From Actinomadura sp. K4S16 (GTDB taxonomy: Bacteria > Actinomycetota > Actinomycetes > Streptosporangiales > Streptosporangiaceae): 64,000 nucleotides of DNA. Positions 8,703 through 19,877 of this stretch are shown piece after piece (positions within the stretch are counted from its first letter, which is position 1; every line of letters begins with the position of its first letter). The notes beneath the pieces were generated by a model that saw nothing but the letters and a program-made list of their open reading frames with translations, ran no database searches and had not been told where the DNA came from. The DNA is taken from the NCBI RefSeq assembly GCF_008327685.1, contig NZ_BDDE01000011.1, positions 392,817 through 456,816 on the forward strand, read 5' to 3'. The position numbers were made by a program, and so were the translations under genes.

Positions 8703-8715
8703 CACTTTCGGCAGG
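8703..8715. promoter_or_regulatory. Weaker copy of the ACTTTCGKCAGG motif upstream of the DedA gene
   Basis: The string CACTTTCGGCAGG differs from the two sites at 2577-2590 and 6932-6944 at two positions and lies 57 bases before the DedA start. It is a weak candidate response-regulator site. Confidence 0.25.
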
Positions 8716-8864
8716 GGCCGGGCCCGCGCCCTCAGGTCCGGGCACGACACCCGCCTCCCCCCGAAGGACCACTCCGCACCACCCGGCCCGCACCACCCGG
8801 CCCGCGCGGCCCGCCGGAAAACGGGTCGCGTTCCCGCCCCCGCCTCCACCACACTTCACACCCT

Positions 8865-9503
8865 GTGGGACACCTGCACATCTTCGACATGGACGGCACC
8901 CTGCTGACCGGCACCACCGCCAACCTCGAGATCGCCCGCCACCTCGGCACCCTCCCCGAGCTCCGCGACCTCGAGGCCCGCTTCGCCGCCGGCACCCTCG
9001 ACACCCGCGGCTTCTCCACCGAGATCCACCGCCTGTGGCGCCACCTCACCCCCGCCGTCGTCGCCACCGCCTACCAGGCCGCCACCTGGCTCACCGGCAT
9101 CACCGACGTCTGCGCCGACATCCGCGCCCGCGGCGAGCACTCCGCCGTCATCACCATGTCGCCCGACTTCTTCGCCCACCACCTCCTCGACCACGGCTTC
9201 GACCACGTCGTCGCCTCCCGCTTCCCCCCGATGCCCTTCACCGGCACCCTCGACCCCGCCGGCATCCTCACCCCCGACGACAAGGTCCGCATCACCGACG
9301 ACCTCCTCGCCCGCCACCGGCTCACCACCGACCAGTGCACCGCCTACGGCGACTCCATGTCCGACGCGCCCCTGTTCCGCCACCTCGCCAACACCGTCGC
9401 CGTCAACGCCGACCACCACCTCGCCGACATCGCCGCCCTCGACTACCGCGGCACCGACCTCAACGCCGCCTACACCCTCGCCCGCACCCTCCGCCCCACC
9501 TGA
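8865..9503 (+). CDS. HAD-superfamily hydrolase (HAD-IB, phosphoserine-phosphatase-like)
   Basis: This 212-residue protein has motif I FDMDGTLL near the N terminus with the two catalytic Asp residues (nucleophile and acid/base), a helical cap (about 20-80), motif II ITMSPDFF, Lys in DDKVRI, and motif III AYGDSMSDAPLF with the Mg-binding Asp residues. This order matches subfamily IB phosphatases such as SerB-like enzymes, but the substrate is not identifiable. GTG at 8865 starts the motif-bearing frame; there is no clear Shine-Dalgarno sequence. The gene stands alone between the divergent DedA gene and the AraC regulator. Confidence 0.88.
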   Translation: MGHLHIFDMDGTLLTGTTANLEIARHLGTLPELRDLEARFAAGTLDTRGFSTEIHRLWRHLTPAVVATAYQAATWLTGITDVCADIRARGEHSAVITMSPDFFAHHLLDHGFDHVVASRFPPMPFTGTLDPAGILTPDDKVRITDDLLARHRLTTDQCTAYGDSMSDAPLFRHLANTVAVNADHHLADIAALDYRGTDLNAAYTLARTLRPT

Positions 9504-9594
9504 CCCACACCACCACTGACCTGGCGCGACTCATCGAACCTGGCCGACACGCCGCCACTCGCCGACCCCGCCCCGACATGGCACGATCACACAC

Positions 9595-10071
<477 letters not shown>

Positions 10072-10146
10072 CCACCGTCCACCCCCCTCCCGCACCGCCG
10101 ATCGGGTAGACAGAGCCCACTGCCGCGCCCGACACATGGAGACACG

Positions 10147-12537
<2,391 letters not shown>

Positions 12538-12556
12538 CCGGGCCCACGAAACCCAC

Positions 12557-12588
12557 GGCCGCGCAGGAACACAAACCCCTGCGCGGCC
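12557..12588. terminator. Terminator hairpin after the UvrA-like gene
   Basis: A perfect 11-base stem, GGCCGCGCAGG (12557-12567) with CCTGCGCGGCC (12578-12588), and a 10-base A-rich loop lies 20 bases after the UvrA-like stop. It also lies downstream of the convergent recombinase gene, so it probably serves both. Confidence 0.65.
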
Positions 12589-12613
12589 CCCTCACCCGGC
12601 CCCGCGCACCGCG

Positions 12614-13708
12614 TCAACCACGCCGCCGGCCCTCCACCGGACCCAGCAGCGGATGCACCCGCATCGCCGCCTCCAGCTCACCCGGAAGCTCATCGCGGTA
12701 CCGGCCCAGCGTCGACAGATCCGCATGCCCCAGCACCCGCCGCACCGCGTCCATGTCCGTCGCCGCCGCCAGCAGATGCGTCGCCGTCGTATGCCGCAGC
12801 CCATGCGGCGTCACACTCCGCCGCCGCCCCGGCTCCACCCGCTCCAGCACCCGGTCGATCACCCCCTGCACATCACCCCGCGCCAACCGCCGCCCCCGCC
12901 ACGACAACAGCAGCGCCTTCGGCTCCCGCCCCCGATCCAGCACCACCCGCCCCTCCGCCAGATACGCGTCCAGCACCTCCGCCACCGGACGGGGGAGCGG
13001 CACATCCCGCGTCCGCCCGCCCTTCCCGAAGATCCGCCAATACCGCGTCCCCCCGTTGACGAAGAAGTCCTCCACATTCGCCGCCGTCAACTCCGACACC
13101 CGCGGCCCCACCGCCGCCAGCAGCAGCACGATCAGACCGTCGCGCAACTCCGTCCGCTGATCCGCACGCCGCCGCACCGCACCCGACCCCGCACCCGGCG
13201 CCTCGGCCAAACCCCGCGCCGCACCCAGCAGCCCCTCAGCCTGCTCCACCGTCAACGCACGCCGCTCCGCCCGCAGCCCGCCCCGCTCCTTCGGCCGCAC
13301 CGTCACCGCCTGCATCGGATTCAGCTGCACCCACCCCGCCACCACCGCATGCCGGAAGAACGCCGACACCGAACGCCGGAACCGCGCCTGCGACGCCGCA
13401 CTCTGCGACGGCGCACCCGCGGCCCCAGCGGGCCGCGCCCCCCGGCGCCGCCGCTCATCAGGCTTGCGCGCGAACCTGAGCAGAACCTCATCGACGTCCT
13501 CGCCCGTCAGATCGTCCAGCACCCGGTCCTCACCCGCCAGCGCCGCGAACGTCACCACGTCCCGCACGTACACCTCGGCCGACGACGGCGCCAGCGCACC
13601 CGTCGACGCCTTCGCACGCACCATCTCCGCATAGCGGTCCACACACTCGGCCACGGACAGACGCTGAACATCGGCAGGACGCACCCGCCGGACGCTACCG
13701 CCCGCCAC
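12614..13708 (-). CDS. Tyrosine-type site-specific recombinase/integrase
   Basis: With a start at GTG 13708 (preceded by GGGG eight bases upstream) the protein has 364 residues. The N-terminal SAM-like core-binding domain spans about 20-130 and the catalytic domain about 150-350. The full catalytic set is visible: Arg203 in GPRVSEL, Lys229 in FGKGGRTRDVPLP, His302 and Arg305 in HGLRH, His328 in GHADLST and Tyr337 in LGRY. It looks like an XerC/XerD-type recombinase, not a phage integrase with an excisionase partner. GTG codons at 13714 and 13684 are alternative starts. No tRNA, no att repeats and no phage genes are visible near it. The divergent hypothetical gene starts 27 bases away. Confidence 0.88.
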   Translation of the reverse strand: MAGGSVRRVRPADVQRLSVAECVDRYAEMVRAKASTGALAPSSAEVYVRDVVTFAALAGEDRVLDDLTGEDVDEVLLRFARKPDERRRRGARPAGAAGAPSQSAASQARFRRSVSAFFRHAVVAGWVQLNPMQAVTVRPKERGGLRAERRALTVEQAEGLLGAARGLAEAPGAGSGAVRRRADQRTELRDGLIVLLLAAVGPRVSELTAANVEDFFVNGGTRYWRIFGKGGRTRDVPLPRPVAEVLDAYLAEGRVVLDRGREPKALLLSWRGRRLARGDVQGVIDRVLERVEPGRRRSVTPHGLRHTTATHLLAAATDMDAVRRVLGHADLSTLGRYRDELPGELEAAMRVHPLLGPVEGRRRG

Positions 13709-13734
13709 CGACACAACCCCGTAAGATCGACAAC

Positions 13735-14193
13735 ATGGGGGAGAGGGCACTGTTCGACCAGGTCGGCGAGATCGTCCGAGGCTCCACACCGCCGGCCCTC
13801 GGCCACCCCCACGTCCAGGTCCGCCACAACGGCGTCAAGGCCTGGTTCGGCGACCCCGCGCCCCAGCGCGAGCACTACGAGGCCCAGATCATCCCCGCCG
13901 CCCTCGCCCCCGGCGCCCGCGACCACGCCGTCGAGATCGGCTTCCACGCCGAACACCGCGACGAACCCGACAACCAGGACGCCCTCACCCGCCTCCTCAC
14001 CACCGAACCCGCATGGCGCGCCGAACTCGGCGACGAACCCCGCACCGGCGCCTTCCTCGGCCGCGACACCTGGCGCCGCATCTCCGAGACCTGGCCCGAC
14101 GCCGACCTCACCGGCCCCGACATCCCCTTCGAGATCGGCGTCCGCCTCGTCGACTACATCCGCGCCCTGGAACCGCACCGCCGGCGGGTATGA
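13735..14193 (+). CDS. Hypothetical protein divergent from the recombinase
   Basis: This 152-residue acidic-to-neutral protein has no recognised domain and no signal peptide or membrane helix. It contains many His and Asp residues (HPHVQVRHNGVKAWFGD, FHAEHRDEPDN) and reads as a compact alpha/beta protein. The sequence HVQVRHNGVKAWFG followed by EHYEAQII suggests beta strands. The ATG at 13735 sits 12 bases after a TAAGAT that could be a -10 element, so the transcript may have a very short leader. It is probably a conserved actinobacterial protein of unknown role, but I do not recognise the family. Confidence 0.75.
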   Translation: MGERALFDQVGEIVRGSTPPALGHPHVQVRHNGVKAWFGDPAPQREHYEAQIIPAALAPGARDHAVEIGFHAEHRDEPDNQDALTRLLTTEPAWRAELGDEPRTGAFLGRDTWRRISETWPDADLTGPDIPFEIGVRLVDYIRALEPHRRRV

Positions 14194-14203
14194 CCCCGCA
14201 CAC

Positions 14204-14233
14204 GCGTTCATCGGACACGCGTTCACCGGACAC
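14204..14233 (+). repeat. 15-base tandem repeat, two copies
   Basis: GCGTTCATCGGACAC is followed directly by GCGTTCACCGGACAC (one mismatch) in the 52-base gap between the hypothetical protein and the DUF72 gene, just before the DUF72 ribosome-binding site. Confidence 0.7.
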
Positions 14234-14245
14234 GGGGGAGGGGCC

Positions 14246-14956
14246 GTGCTCATCGGCACTTCGGGATGGCAGTACACCGACTGGCGCGACGTCCTGTACC
14301 CGCCCGGCCTAGCGCAGCGGCACTGGCTGCGGCACTACGCCGACACCTTCGCCACCGTCGAGAACAACAACGCCTTCTACCGCCTGCCCACCCGCGAGAC
14401 GTTCGAGCTGTGGCGCGACCACACGCCGCCCGGCTTCGTCATGGCGGTCAAGGCCAGCCGCTACCTGACCCACATGAAGCGCCTCAAGGACCCGGCGGAG
14501 CCGGTCGCGCGCCTCATGAACGCCGCCCAGGGCCTGGGGGACAGGCTCGGTCCCGTCCTGCTCCAGCTCCCGCCCACGCTGCAGGCCGGCACCGACCGCC
14601 TCGACGAGTGCCTGCGCCGGTTCCCGGACGGCGTCCGCGTCGCCGTCGAACCCCGCCACCCCTCATGGTGGACCGACGAGACCCGCCGCGTCCTGGAAGA
14701 CCGCGGTGCGGCGCTGTGCTGGGCCGACAGCCTCGGCGAGGCGCAGACGCCGCTGTGGCGCACGGCCGACTGGCGCTACATGCGCTTCCACGAGGGCCCC
14801 GCCGAACCCTGGCCGGAGTACGACGACGAGACCCTCCAGCGCTGGGCGGACGAGCTCGGTGGGGAAGGGGATGCCTACGTCTACTTCAACAACGACCCGG
14901 GGGGCGCCGCCGTCCGCAACGCTCTGCGCTTCGCCGAGCTCACCGGCAAGCCGTGA
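14246..14956 (+). CDS. DUF72-domain protein (YecE-like)
   Basis: This 236-residue protein starts with LIGTSGWQYTDWRDVLYP, the N-terminal hallmark of the DUF72/YecE family, and goes on with the family motifs NNAFYRLPTRETFELWRDHTP, FVMAVKASRYLTHMKRL, LQLPPTL, VAVEPRHPSWW and the C-terminal YVYFNNDPGG. The family has a TIM-barrel fold and, in some cases, is found near recombination or metal-handling genes, but no enzyme activity is established. GTG 14246 is preceded by GGGGAGGGG at a good distance. The gene stands in the same orientation as the hypothetical gene upstream. Confidence 0.93.
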   Translation: MLIGTSGWQYTDWRDVLYPPGLAQRHWLRHYADTFATVENNNAFYRLPTRETFELWRDHTPPGFVMAVKASRYLTHMKRLKDPAEPVARLMNAAQGLGDRLGPVLLQLPPTLQAGTDRLDECLRRFPDGVRVAVEPRHPSWWTDETRRVLEDRGAALCWADSLGEAQTPLWRTADWRYMRFHEGPAEPWPEYDDETLQRWADELGGEGDAYVYFNNDPGGAAVRNALRFAELTGKP

Positions 14957-15023
14957 CGCCCGGGGAGCGGACCCCTGCACCCCCGGCCGACCGTGCAAAA
15001 GCCCCACTTCCCCACAAAGTTCG

Positions 15024-15057
15024 CAAACCAGACAGAATCCAGCTTCTGTCTGGTTTG
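15024..15057. repeat. 14-base perfect palindrome with 6-base centre
   Basis: The arms CAAACCAGACAGAA (15024-15037) and TTCTGTCTGGTTTG (15044-15057) pair perfectly around TCCAGC. The arms are AT-richer than anything nearby and no run of T follows. It lies 75 bases before the GNAT start. It could be a terminator for the DUF72 gene, an operator, or a recombination site; the 6-base centre begins with TCC, like the dif-like site at 58464-58487. Confidence 0.6.
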
Positions 15058-15131
15058 ACTAGAAAAGGGGGCAGAGCACGCGCGGAGGAGTGGCGGTACC
15101 GCCGGAGGCGCCGGCCGACCACACTGGTCCG

Positions 15132-15629
15132 GTGAACGACCTCACCATGACACCGCGGCTCGCCCCGCCGACCACGGCGGTGCGCGACTCGTTCCTGGCC
15201 GGGGAGAGGACCGACCACCTCGCCACCGGCGACCCGACGGACTGGCTCGACGAGGCCCACCAGGACTTCGAGGCCTTCGTGGCGCGCCGGCGCGGCGTCC
15301 AGGAACGCTGGGGCGTCCCGTCGACGACGTTCTGGTACGTCTCGGGCGAGCACTACATCGGCACGCTCATCCTGCGGCACCGCCTGACGCCGGAGCTGGC
15401 CGAGGTCGGAGGACACATCGGCTACCACGTCGTCCTCCCGTGGCGGCGCCGAGGCCACGCCACGCGGATGCTCGCGGCGGGCCTCGCCGAAAGCCGCCGG
15501 CTCGGCCTGGAACGCGTCCTGCTGACATGCGCCGCCGACAACGAACCGTCCCGGCGGGTCATCCTCGCCAACGGCGGCGTCCACGACGGCCTCGCCCGCG
15601 GCGAGGACCGCTACTGGATCGACCTCTGA
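15132..15629 (+). CDS. GNAT-family N-acetyltransferase
   Basis: This protein has 165 residues from GTG 15132. The acetyl-CoA-binding motif A is clear (IGYHVVLPWRRRGHATRMLAAGLAES, with the R/Q-x-x-G-x-G/A loop as RRRGHA), followed by LLTCAADNEPSRRVILANGG, in which the Asn and neighbours line the acetyl-CoA pocket. The N-terminal 60 residues form the acceptor side, and the substrate is not identifiable. ATG 15147 is an alternative start. No strong ribosome-binding site precedes either. The gene follows the 14-base palindrome at 15024-15057. Confidence 0.87.
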   Translation: MNDLTMTPRLAPPTTAVRDSFLAGERTDHLATGDPTDWLDEAHQDFEAFVARRRGVQERWGVPSTTFWYVSGEHYIGTLILRHRLTPELAEVGGHIGYHVVLPWRRRGHATRMLAAGLAESRRLGLERVLLTCAADNEPSRRVILANGGVHDGLARGEDRYWIDL

Positions 15630-15731
15630 CGGACGACCGCGCTCCGCCCCGACCGGTTCGCCCCGGCGGGGGCGGGCAAGGGGGCCATATGACCTGGACC
15701 ACGCGAGGACGACGCCGGGGGTGAGACGCCC

Positions 15732-17069
15732 ATGACCGCCGACCAGGCGACCGGACTGCCCGAGTATCCGGTCAACGACCCCGCGCTGCTCAAGCTGTCG
15801 CCCGCGGAACTGCGGGATCTGCAGAGCGAGCGGCTGAGGGCCATGGTCCATCACGTCCACCGGAACGCGCCCTTCTGGCGGCGCAGACTGGACGCGGCGG
15901 GCATCGGCCCGGCCGGCATCAACGGCGTGCGGGACGTCGCGCGGCTGCCCACCTGCACAAAGGCAGACCTGCTCGCCGACCAGGAGCGCGACCCGCCGTT
16001 CGGCGGATACACCTGCACGCCGCCCGCCCAGTGGCTGAAGGTGTTCACCACCTCGGGTACCGCCGGCAAGCCGCTGCGCCGGGTCTTCTCCCGCAGGGAC
16101 TGGCGGCTGATCCTGGACTGGGTCGCCCGGCAGCCGCCGCTCACCGGGCCGGGCGAGATCGTCGTGCTGACGACCCCGGTGGACGCCATGATGGGCGCGA
16201 CCGTCCTCACCGACGCGGTGCAGCGCCGCGGCGGCCTGGTGTTCCAGGCCGGTACGCGGCCGGACCCGCAGAAGGTGGAGGCGATCGCCGAACTGCGGCC
16301 CGCGGTCGTCGCGGGCTCCCCGTCCTACCTGCTGCATCTGGCCGACGTCGCCGAGGGCGCGGGGATCGACCTGAGCCGGTGCGGGGTCCGGACCGTCTTC
16401 GCGTGGGGGGAGCCGGGGTGCGCGGTCGAGGCGACCAGCCGCCGGTTGCTGGAGCGGTTCGGCGCGGGAAACCTCGTCGATGCCCTCGGGATGACCGAGT
16501 TGATGCCGTTGGGCGGTAACTGCCCGTACTCGGCTGACCTGCACTTGTCGGATGACTTCGTGTTCGTCGAATGCCTGCGTCCGGATCGCGACGAACCGGT
16601 CCCGCCCGGTCATCTGGGCGAGTTGACGTACACCAACATGGTCGGCGACACCCAGCCGCTCCTTCGGTACCGCAGCGGTGATCTGGGGGTGCTGTCCGAC
16701 GGTTCGGCGTGCGCGTGCGGATCGGTGGGGACTCGCATCGTGGGCTCGATCCAGGGCCGGGCCGACGACATGATCTGGTATCGCGGCGCGAACATCTTTC
16801 CCTCGGCCGTGGAGGCGGTGGTGCGCGGCATGCACGACCTCGGTGACGAGTACCGTCTCGTCCGGTCGCGCGATGCGGACACGCTGACGGTGCAGGTCGA
16901 GTCGCGTGCACGGCTCGACGGTCCGGCGCGCGCCGCGCTGGGCGACGCGGCCGCCGAGGCGCTGCGGGGCGCGATCCGCGAGCGCGTCCCGGTGCAGGTG
17001 CTGGATCCAGGCTCGCTGCCGCGTGCCGATGGTCTGCGCAAGGCGCGGCGCGTTGTCGACCGCGGCTGA
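15732..17069 (+). CDS. PaaK-like adenylate-forming ligase (phenylacetate-CoA ligase family)
   Basis: This 445-residue protein of the ANL superfamily has the P-loop TTSGTAGKPLRRVF (about 109-122), a central acyl/adenylate site around DALGMTELMPLGG, the YRSGDLG hinge-region motif, IQGRADDMIWYRGANIFPSAVE linking the domains, and a short C-terminal domain ending in GLRKARRVV with a candidate catalytic Lys. The order matches phenylacetate-CoA ligases and capsule-biosynthesis CapK-like proteins. The acid substrate cannot be predicted. It is a single gene with no pathway partners beside it, so it may act on a natural-product starter or in degradation. Confidence 0.88.
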   Translation: MTADQATGLPEYPVNDPALLKLSPAELRDLQSERLRAMVHHVHRNAPFWRRRLDAAGIGPAGINGVRDVARLPTCTKADLLADQERDPPFGGYTCTPPAQWLKVFTTSGTAGKPLRRVFSRRDWRLILDWVARQPPLTGPGEIVVLTTPVDAMMGATVLTDAVQRRGGLVFQAGTRPDPQKVEAIAELRPAVVAGSPSYLLHLADVAEGAGIDLSRCGVRTVFAWGEPGCAVEATSRRLLERFGAGNLVDALGMTELMPLGGNCPYSADLHLSDDFVFVECLRPDRDEPVPPGHLGELTYTNMVGDTQPLLRYRSGDLGVLSDGSACACGSVGTRIVGSIQGRADDMIWYRGANIFPSAVEAVVRGMHDLGDEYRLVRSRDADTLTVQVESRARLDGPARAALGDAAAEALRGAIRERVPVQVLDPGSLPRADGLRKARRVVDRG

Positions 17070-17269
17070 AGGCGGCGGATTCCGTCCTACACTCCCTCTC
17101 TCGGGCCTGCCGTCGATGGTCGATAATGAACATTATGTTAAGTAGAGCGCGGTGAGGGCCCTTCTCGGTGTTCGGGCGTCGCGGGTGATCGATCTGGTTT
17201 GATCTGTGGGCGAGGGCCGTGGAGGCTTGGTTCGGTCGGTTGTCCGGGTCATCGGCGGGAGTGGTGTGC

Positions 17270-17836
17270 ATGGTGCCGGACCGGTTCGTTCGTGCGCTGG
17301 ACGTCTTCGAGGGCGTGCTGGCCGGAGTGCCCGCGGATCGGTGGCTTTCTCCCTCGCCGTGCGAGGGCTGGGCCGCGGTCGATGTGGCCGGGCATGTCAC
17401 GGCCGGGTTGCTGGTGGTCGAGATGCGGGCCGCCGGGCGTGAGCTGCCCGAGGACGATCCGGACTGGCGCGAGGTCGCCGGCGCGGACCCGCTGGCCTCC
17501 TGGCGGCGGGTGCGGTCCCGGATGATGGCCGAGCTCTCCCCCGAGGCTTTGGCGCGGCCGGTGCAGCTGGCTCTCGGGCTGGAGATGACGCTGCGCGATT
17601 GGCTTGAGGGGTATCCCCTGGAACTGCTCGTGCACTCCTGGGATCTGGCCCAGGCCACCGGGCAGTCGGTCGTCTTCGATGCCGATCTGGTCGGTCCCGC
17701 GCTGGCGACGGCTGAGCAGATGGCGCCGGGTGGCCGTGAGGCGGGCATGTTGGGGCCGGAGGTCGCCGTTCCGGAGGGCGCCGACGTCCAGGCGCGTCTG
17801 CTGGCGCTCTTCGGCCGCTCCCCCGCGGGCGTGTGA
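17270..17836 (+). CDS. TIGR03086/mycothiol-dependent maleylpyruvate isomerase-like protein (DinB-like fold)
   Basis: This 188-residue protein has the pattern of small actinobacterial DinB/MDMPI-like proteins: PDRFVRALDVFEGVLAGVPADRWLSPSPCEGWAAVDVAGHV with a candidate metal-binding His, then YPLELLVHSWDLAQATGQ with a second His, and an Asp/Glu-rich C-terminal region. Family members bind a divalent metal and some use mycothiol, but most have no assigned reaction. ATG at 17270 is chosen; a GTG at 17219 would add 17 residues without homology. The gap downstream to 18020 contains nothing else I can identify. Confidence 0.8.
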   Translation: MVPDRFVRALDVFEGVLAGVPADRWLSPSPCEGWAAVDVAGHVTAGLLVVEMRAAGRELPEDDPDWREVAGADPLASWRRVRSRMMAELSPEALARPVQLALGLEMTLRDWLEGYPLELLVHSWDLAQATGQSVVFDADLVGPALATAEQMAPGGREAGMLGPEVAVPEGADVQARLLALFGRSPAGV

Positions 17837-18020
17837 TCCGGGCGAGCGTTGTTACGGAGAGTGACGGCCGGGTGGGCCTCTCCCCCGGTTGTTCTTCTGA
17901 TGCGCGGGTGGCGGCCAGGCCGTCGTAGGCGTCGCCGACGATGAGTTCGTGCCGCGGTGTCGACACCGGCGCGCACGAGGGCGTCGATCTGGTGGTCGAG
18001 GTGTGCTGGGGCGCCCGCGC

Positions 18021-18371
18021 CTACGGCGCCTTGGTAGTGCCGGCGGGTGCGTTTTCGCGTGTTCGGCGGTGTGCGTTCAGTACGGAGTCGAGCAGGCCGG
18101 GGAACAGTGCGTCGAGGTCCTCTCGGCGCAGCCTTACCAGCCGGGACCGGCCCTGCACCTTCGTCCATGTGACGCCGGCCTCGCGCAGCACCCGGTAGTG
18201 GTGCGACAGCGTCGTCTGATGCACGTCGATCTCGGCGCCGATCGCGTTGCAGAAGGCCTCGCCCATCCGGTCGAGGCGCAGGACGAGGTCCAGCCGCACC
18301 GGATCGGCGAGCGCTCGCAGAACGTCCACCAGCCGGATGGCCTCGGTCGCCGGCTGTGACACCTCGCGCAT
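18021..18371 (-). CDS. ArsR-family helix-turn-helix regulator
   Basis: This 116-residue protein consists of one winged helix: VDVLRALADPVRLDLVLRLDRMGEAFCNAI, then the recognition helix TTLSHHYRVLREAGVTWTKVQGRSRLVRLRREDLD. Such regulators repress a nearby gene until a ligand binds. Here the divergent neighbour is an MFS transporter gene and the intergenic region (18372-18498) holds a near-perfect inverted repeat at 18419-18442, so the transporter is the likely target. A single Cys (in GEAFCNAI) is visible, so a metal-sensing Cys pair is not obvious and a small organic ligand is more likely. Confidence 0.9.
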   Translation of the reverse strand: MREVSQPATEAIRLVDVLRALADPVRLDLVLRLDRMGEAFCNAIGAEIDVHQTTLSHHYRVLREAGVTWTKVQGRSRLVRLRREDLDALFPGLLDSVLNAHRRTRENAPAGTTKAP

Positions 18372-18418
18372 CGCCGCCCCCTGTGTTCCGCGTACTTCGG
18401 CACGCTACCAACTCATTG

Positions 18419-18442
18419 ATATATGGACAACCATCCATGTAT
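18419..18442. promoter_or_regulatory. Likely ArsR operator
   Basis: The inverted repeat ATATATGGA (18419-18427) and TCCATGTAT (18434-18442), eight of nine bases paired around CAACCA, lies between the divergent ArsR and MFS genes. It is AT-rich compared with its surroundings and probably overlaps both promoters. Confidence 0.55.
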
Positions 18443-18498
18443 TGCCTAGGGTTTCGCTCGGTACTCCTGGGATCCCTCTGGAAAGGCGGCGTCGCCCG

Positions 18499-19686
18499 GT
18501 GTTGAAACGACTCCTCCCGCTGGCTCTGGCGACCTTCGCCGTCGGCACCGACAGTTACGTCATCGCCGGCCTGCTGCCGGCCATCGCCGCGGACCTGCGG
18601 GTCTCCACTCCCGCCGCCGGGCAGCTGGTGACGGTGTTCGCCCTGGTGATGGCCGTGTCGGCGCCCGTCATGGGCGCGCTCACCAGTGGACTGGCCAGGC
18701 GGTCCGCGCTGCTGATCGCGTTGGGGGTGTTCGTGGTCGGCAACGCCGCCACCGCCCTCGGGACCGGCTTCGGGGCGGTGATGGCCGCTCGCGTCGTCAC
18801 GGCGGTCGGGGCCGGGATGATCAATTCCGTCGCCTCCAGCACCGCGGGGGCCATCGCGCCACCGGAACGCCGAGGCAGGGCCCTTGCCTTCGTGTTGGGC
18901 GGCCTCACGTTGGCGACGGCGTTGGGCCTCCCCCTCGGCACGCTGATCGGCCGTACCGACTGGCGCATCACCCTGTGGGCCGTCGCCGGGATCGGCCTTG
19001 CCGCGCTTCTGGGAATCGCCGTCGGCCTGCCCGAGGTGAGGCTCCCGGCCGCCACGCTGGGCGACCGGCTGCGTCCGCTCAGGCAGGGCAGGGTTCTCGC
19101 GCTGCTGGCGGTCACCACGCTGGTGTTCCTCGGCGCCTACACCCTCTACACCTACATCGGCCCGGCGCTGGAGGACGCGACCGGCGGCTCCGAATCGCTG
19201 CTCTCCGTCGTCCTGCTGGCCTGGGGAGTCGGCGTCCTGGCCGGGAACATCGTCGCCGGACGGCTGGTCGACCGGCACGATCCCGCGCGGGTGCTGACCG
19301 GGCCTCTCGTGATCGCCGCCATCGCCCTTGGCCTCACTTCGGTGGCGACCGCCACGCTCGTGTCCACTCTGGCATGGGCCGCGATCTGGGGCGCGGCGCT
19401 GGGCGTCGTCGTGGTGCCGCAGCAGCACCGGCTCATCGCCCTCAGTCCGGAAGCGGCACCGGTTCTGCTCGGCCTCAATTCCTCGGCCATCTATGTCGGG
19501 ATCGCTCTCGGCGGTGGTTTGGGCGGGCTGGTTCAGGAGTGGTTCGCCATGGCGCCCGCCGCGCTGGGGTTGCCGGCAGCCGGTGTCACGACCCTGGCGC
19601 TGCTCTACCACTTGGCGGTCGTACGCCTTCGCGCGTCCGCAGCGCCCCGGCCGACCCGCTCCACCGCGGAGAAGGCCCAGGCGTGA
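18499..19686 (+). CDS. MFS transporter, drug/arabinose-efflux (DHA1) type
   Basis: This 395-residue transporter has twelve hydrophobic segments. Family features include the start LPLALATFAVGTDSYVIAGLLPAIAADL, a motif A-like loop after helix 2, RVVTAVGAGMINSVASSTA in helix 4-5, and a conserved Gly-rich helix 11. The layout matches CmlA/Cmr-like and sugar-efflux DHA1 proteins with proton-coupled export. The GTG at 18499 begins the homologous region; a longer open frame upstream (from 18247) covers the ArsR gene on the other strand and was not used. Control by the divergent ArsR is likely. Confidence 0.9.
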   Translation: MLKRLLPLALATFAVGTDSYVIAGLLPAIAADLRVSTPAAGQLVTVFALVMAVSAPVMGALTSGLARRSALLIALGVFVVGNAATALGTGFGAVMAARVVTAVGAGMINSVASSTAGAIAPPERRGRALAFVLGGLTLATALGLPLGTLIGRTDWRITLWAVAGIGLAALLGIAVGLPEVRLPAATLGDRLRPLRQGRVLALLAVTTLVFLGAYTLYTYIGPALEDATGGSESLLSVVLLAWGVGVLAGNIVAGRLVDRHDPARVLTGPLVIAAIALGLTSVATATLVSTLAWAAIWGAALGVVVVPQQHRLIALSPEAAPVLLGLNSSAIYVGIALGGGLGGLVQEWFAMAPAALGLPAAGVTTLALLYHLAVVRLRASAAPRPTRSTAEKAQA

Positions 19687-19877
19687 CGCCCTGCGTTGGG
19701 TGCGAGCCTCGGGACGGCGGGGGCCTTCAGATTGTGGTCATCAGGGGTCTCCTCCTGAATGAGGAGAGCGGTTAGGGTGCGGGTATGCGCCGACGACATT
19801 GATCTTCACCTGAGGCGGGGCTCGCGCGGAGGCTGTACGCCTACGCGTTCCTCGAGGACTTCGTTCTTCTGTACCCG

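Noticed and set aside
16207..19611. 1134-residue minus-strand frame over the PaaK-like, TIGR03086-like and MFS genes
   Set aside because: It is low-complexity in Arg, Gly and Pro and antisense to genes with clear motifs.
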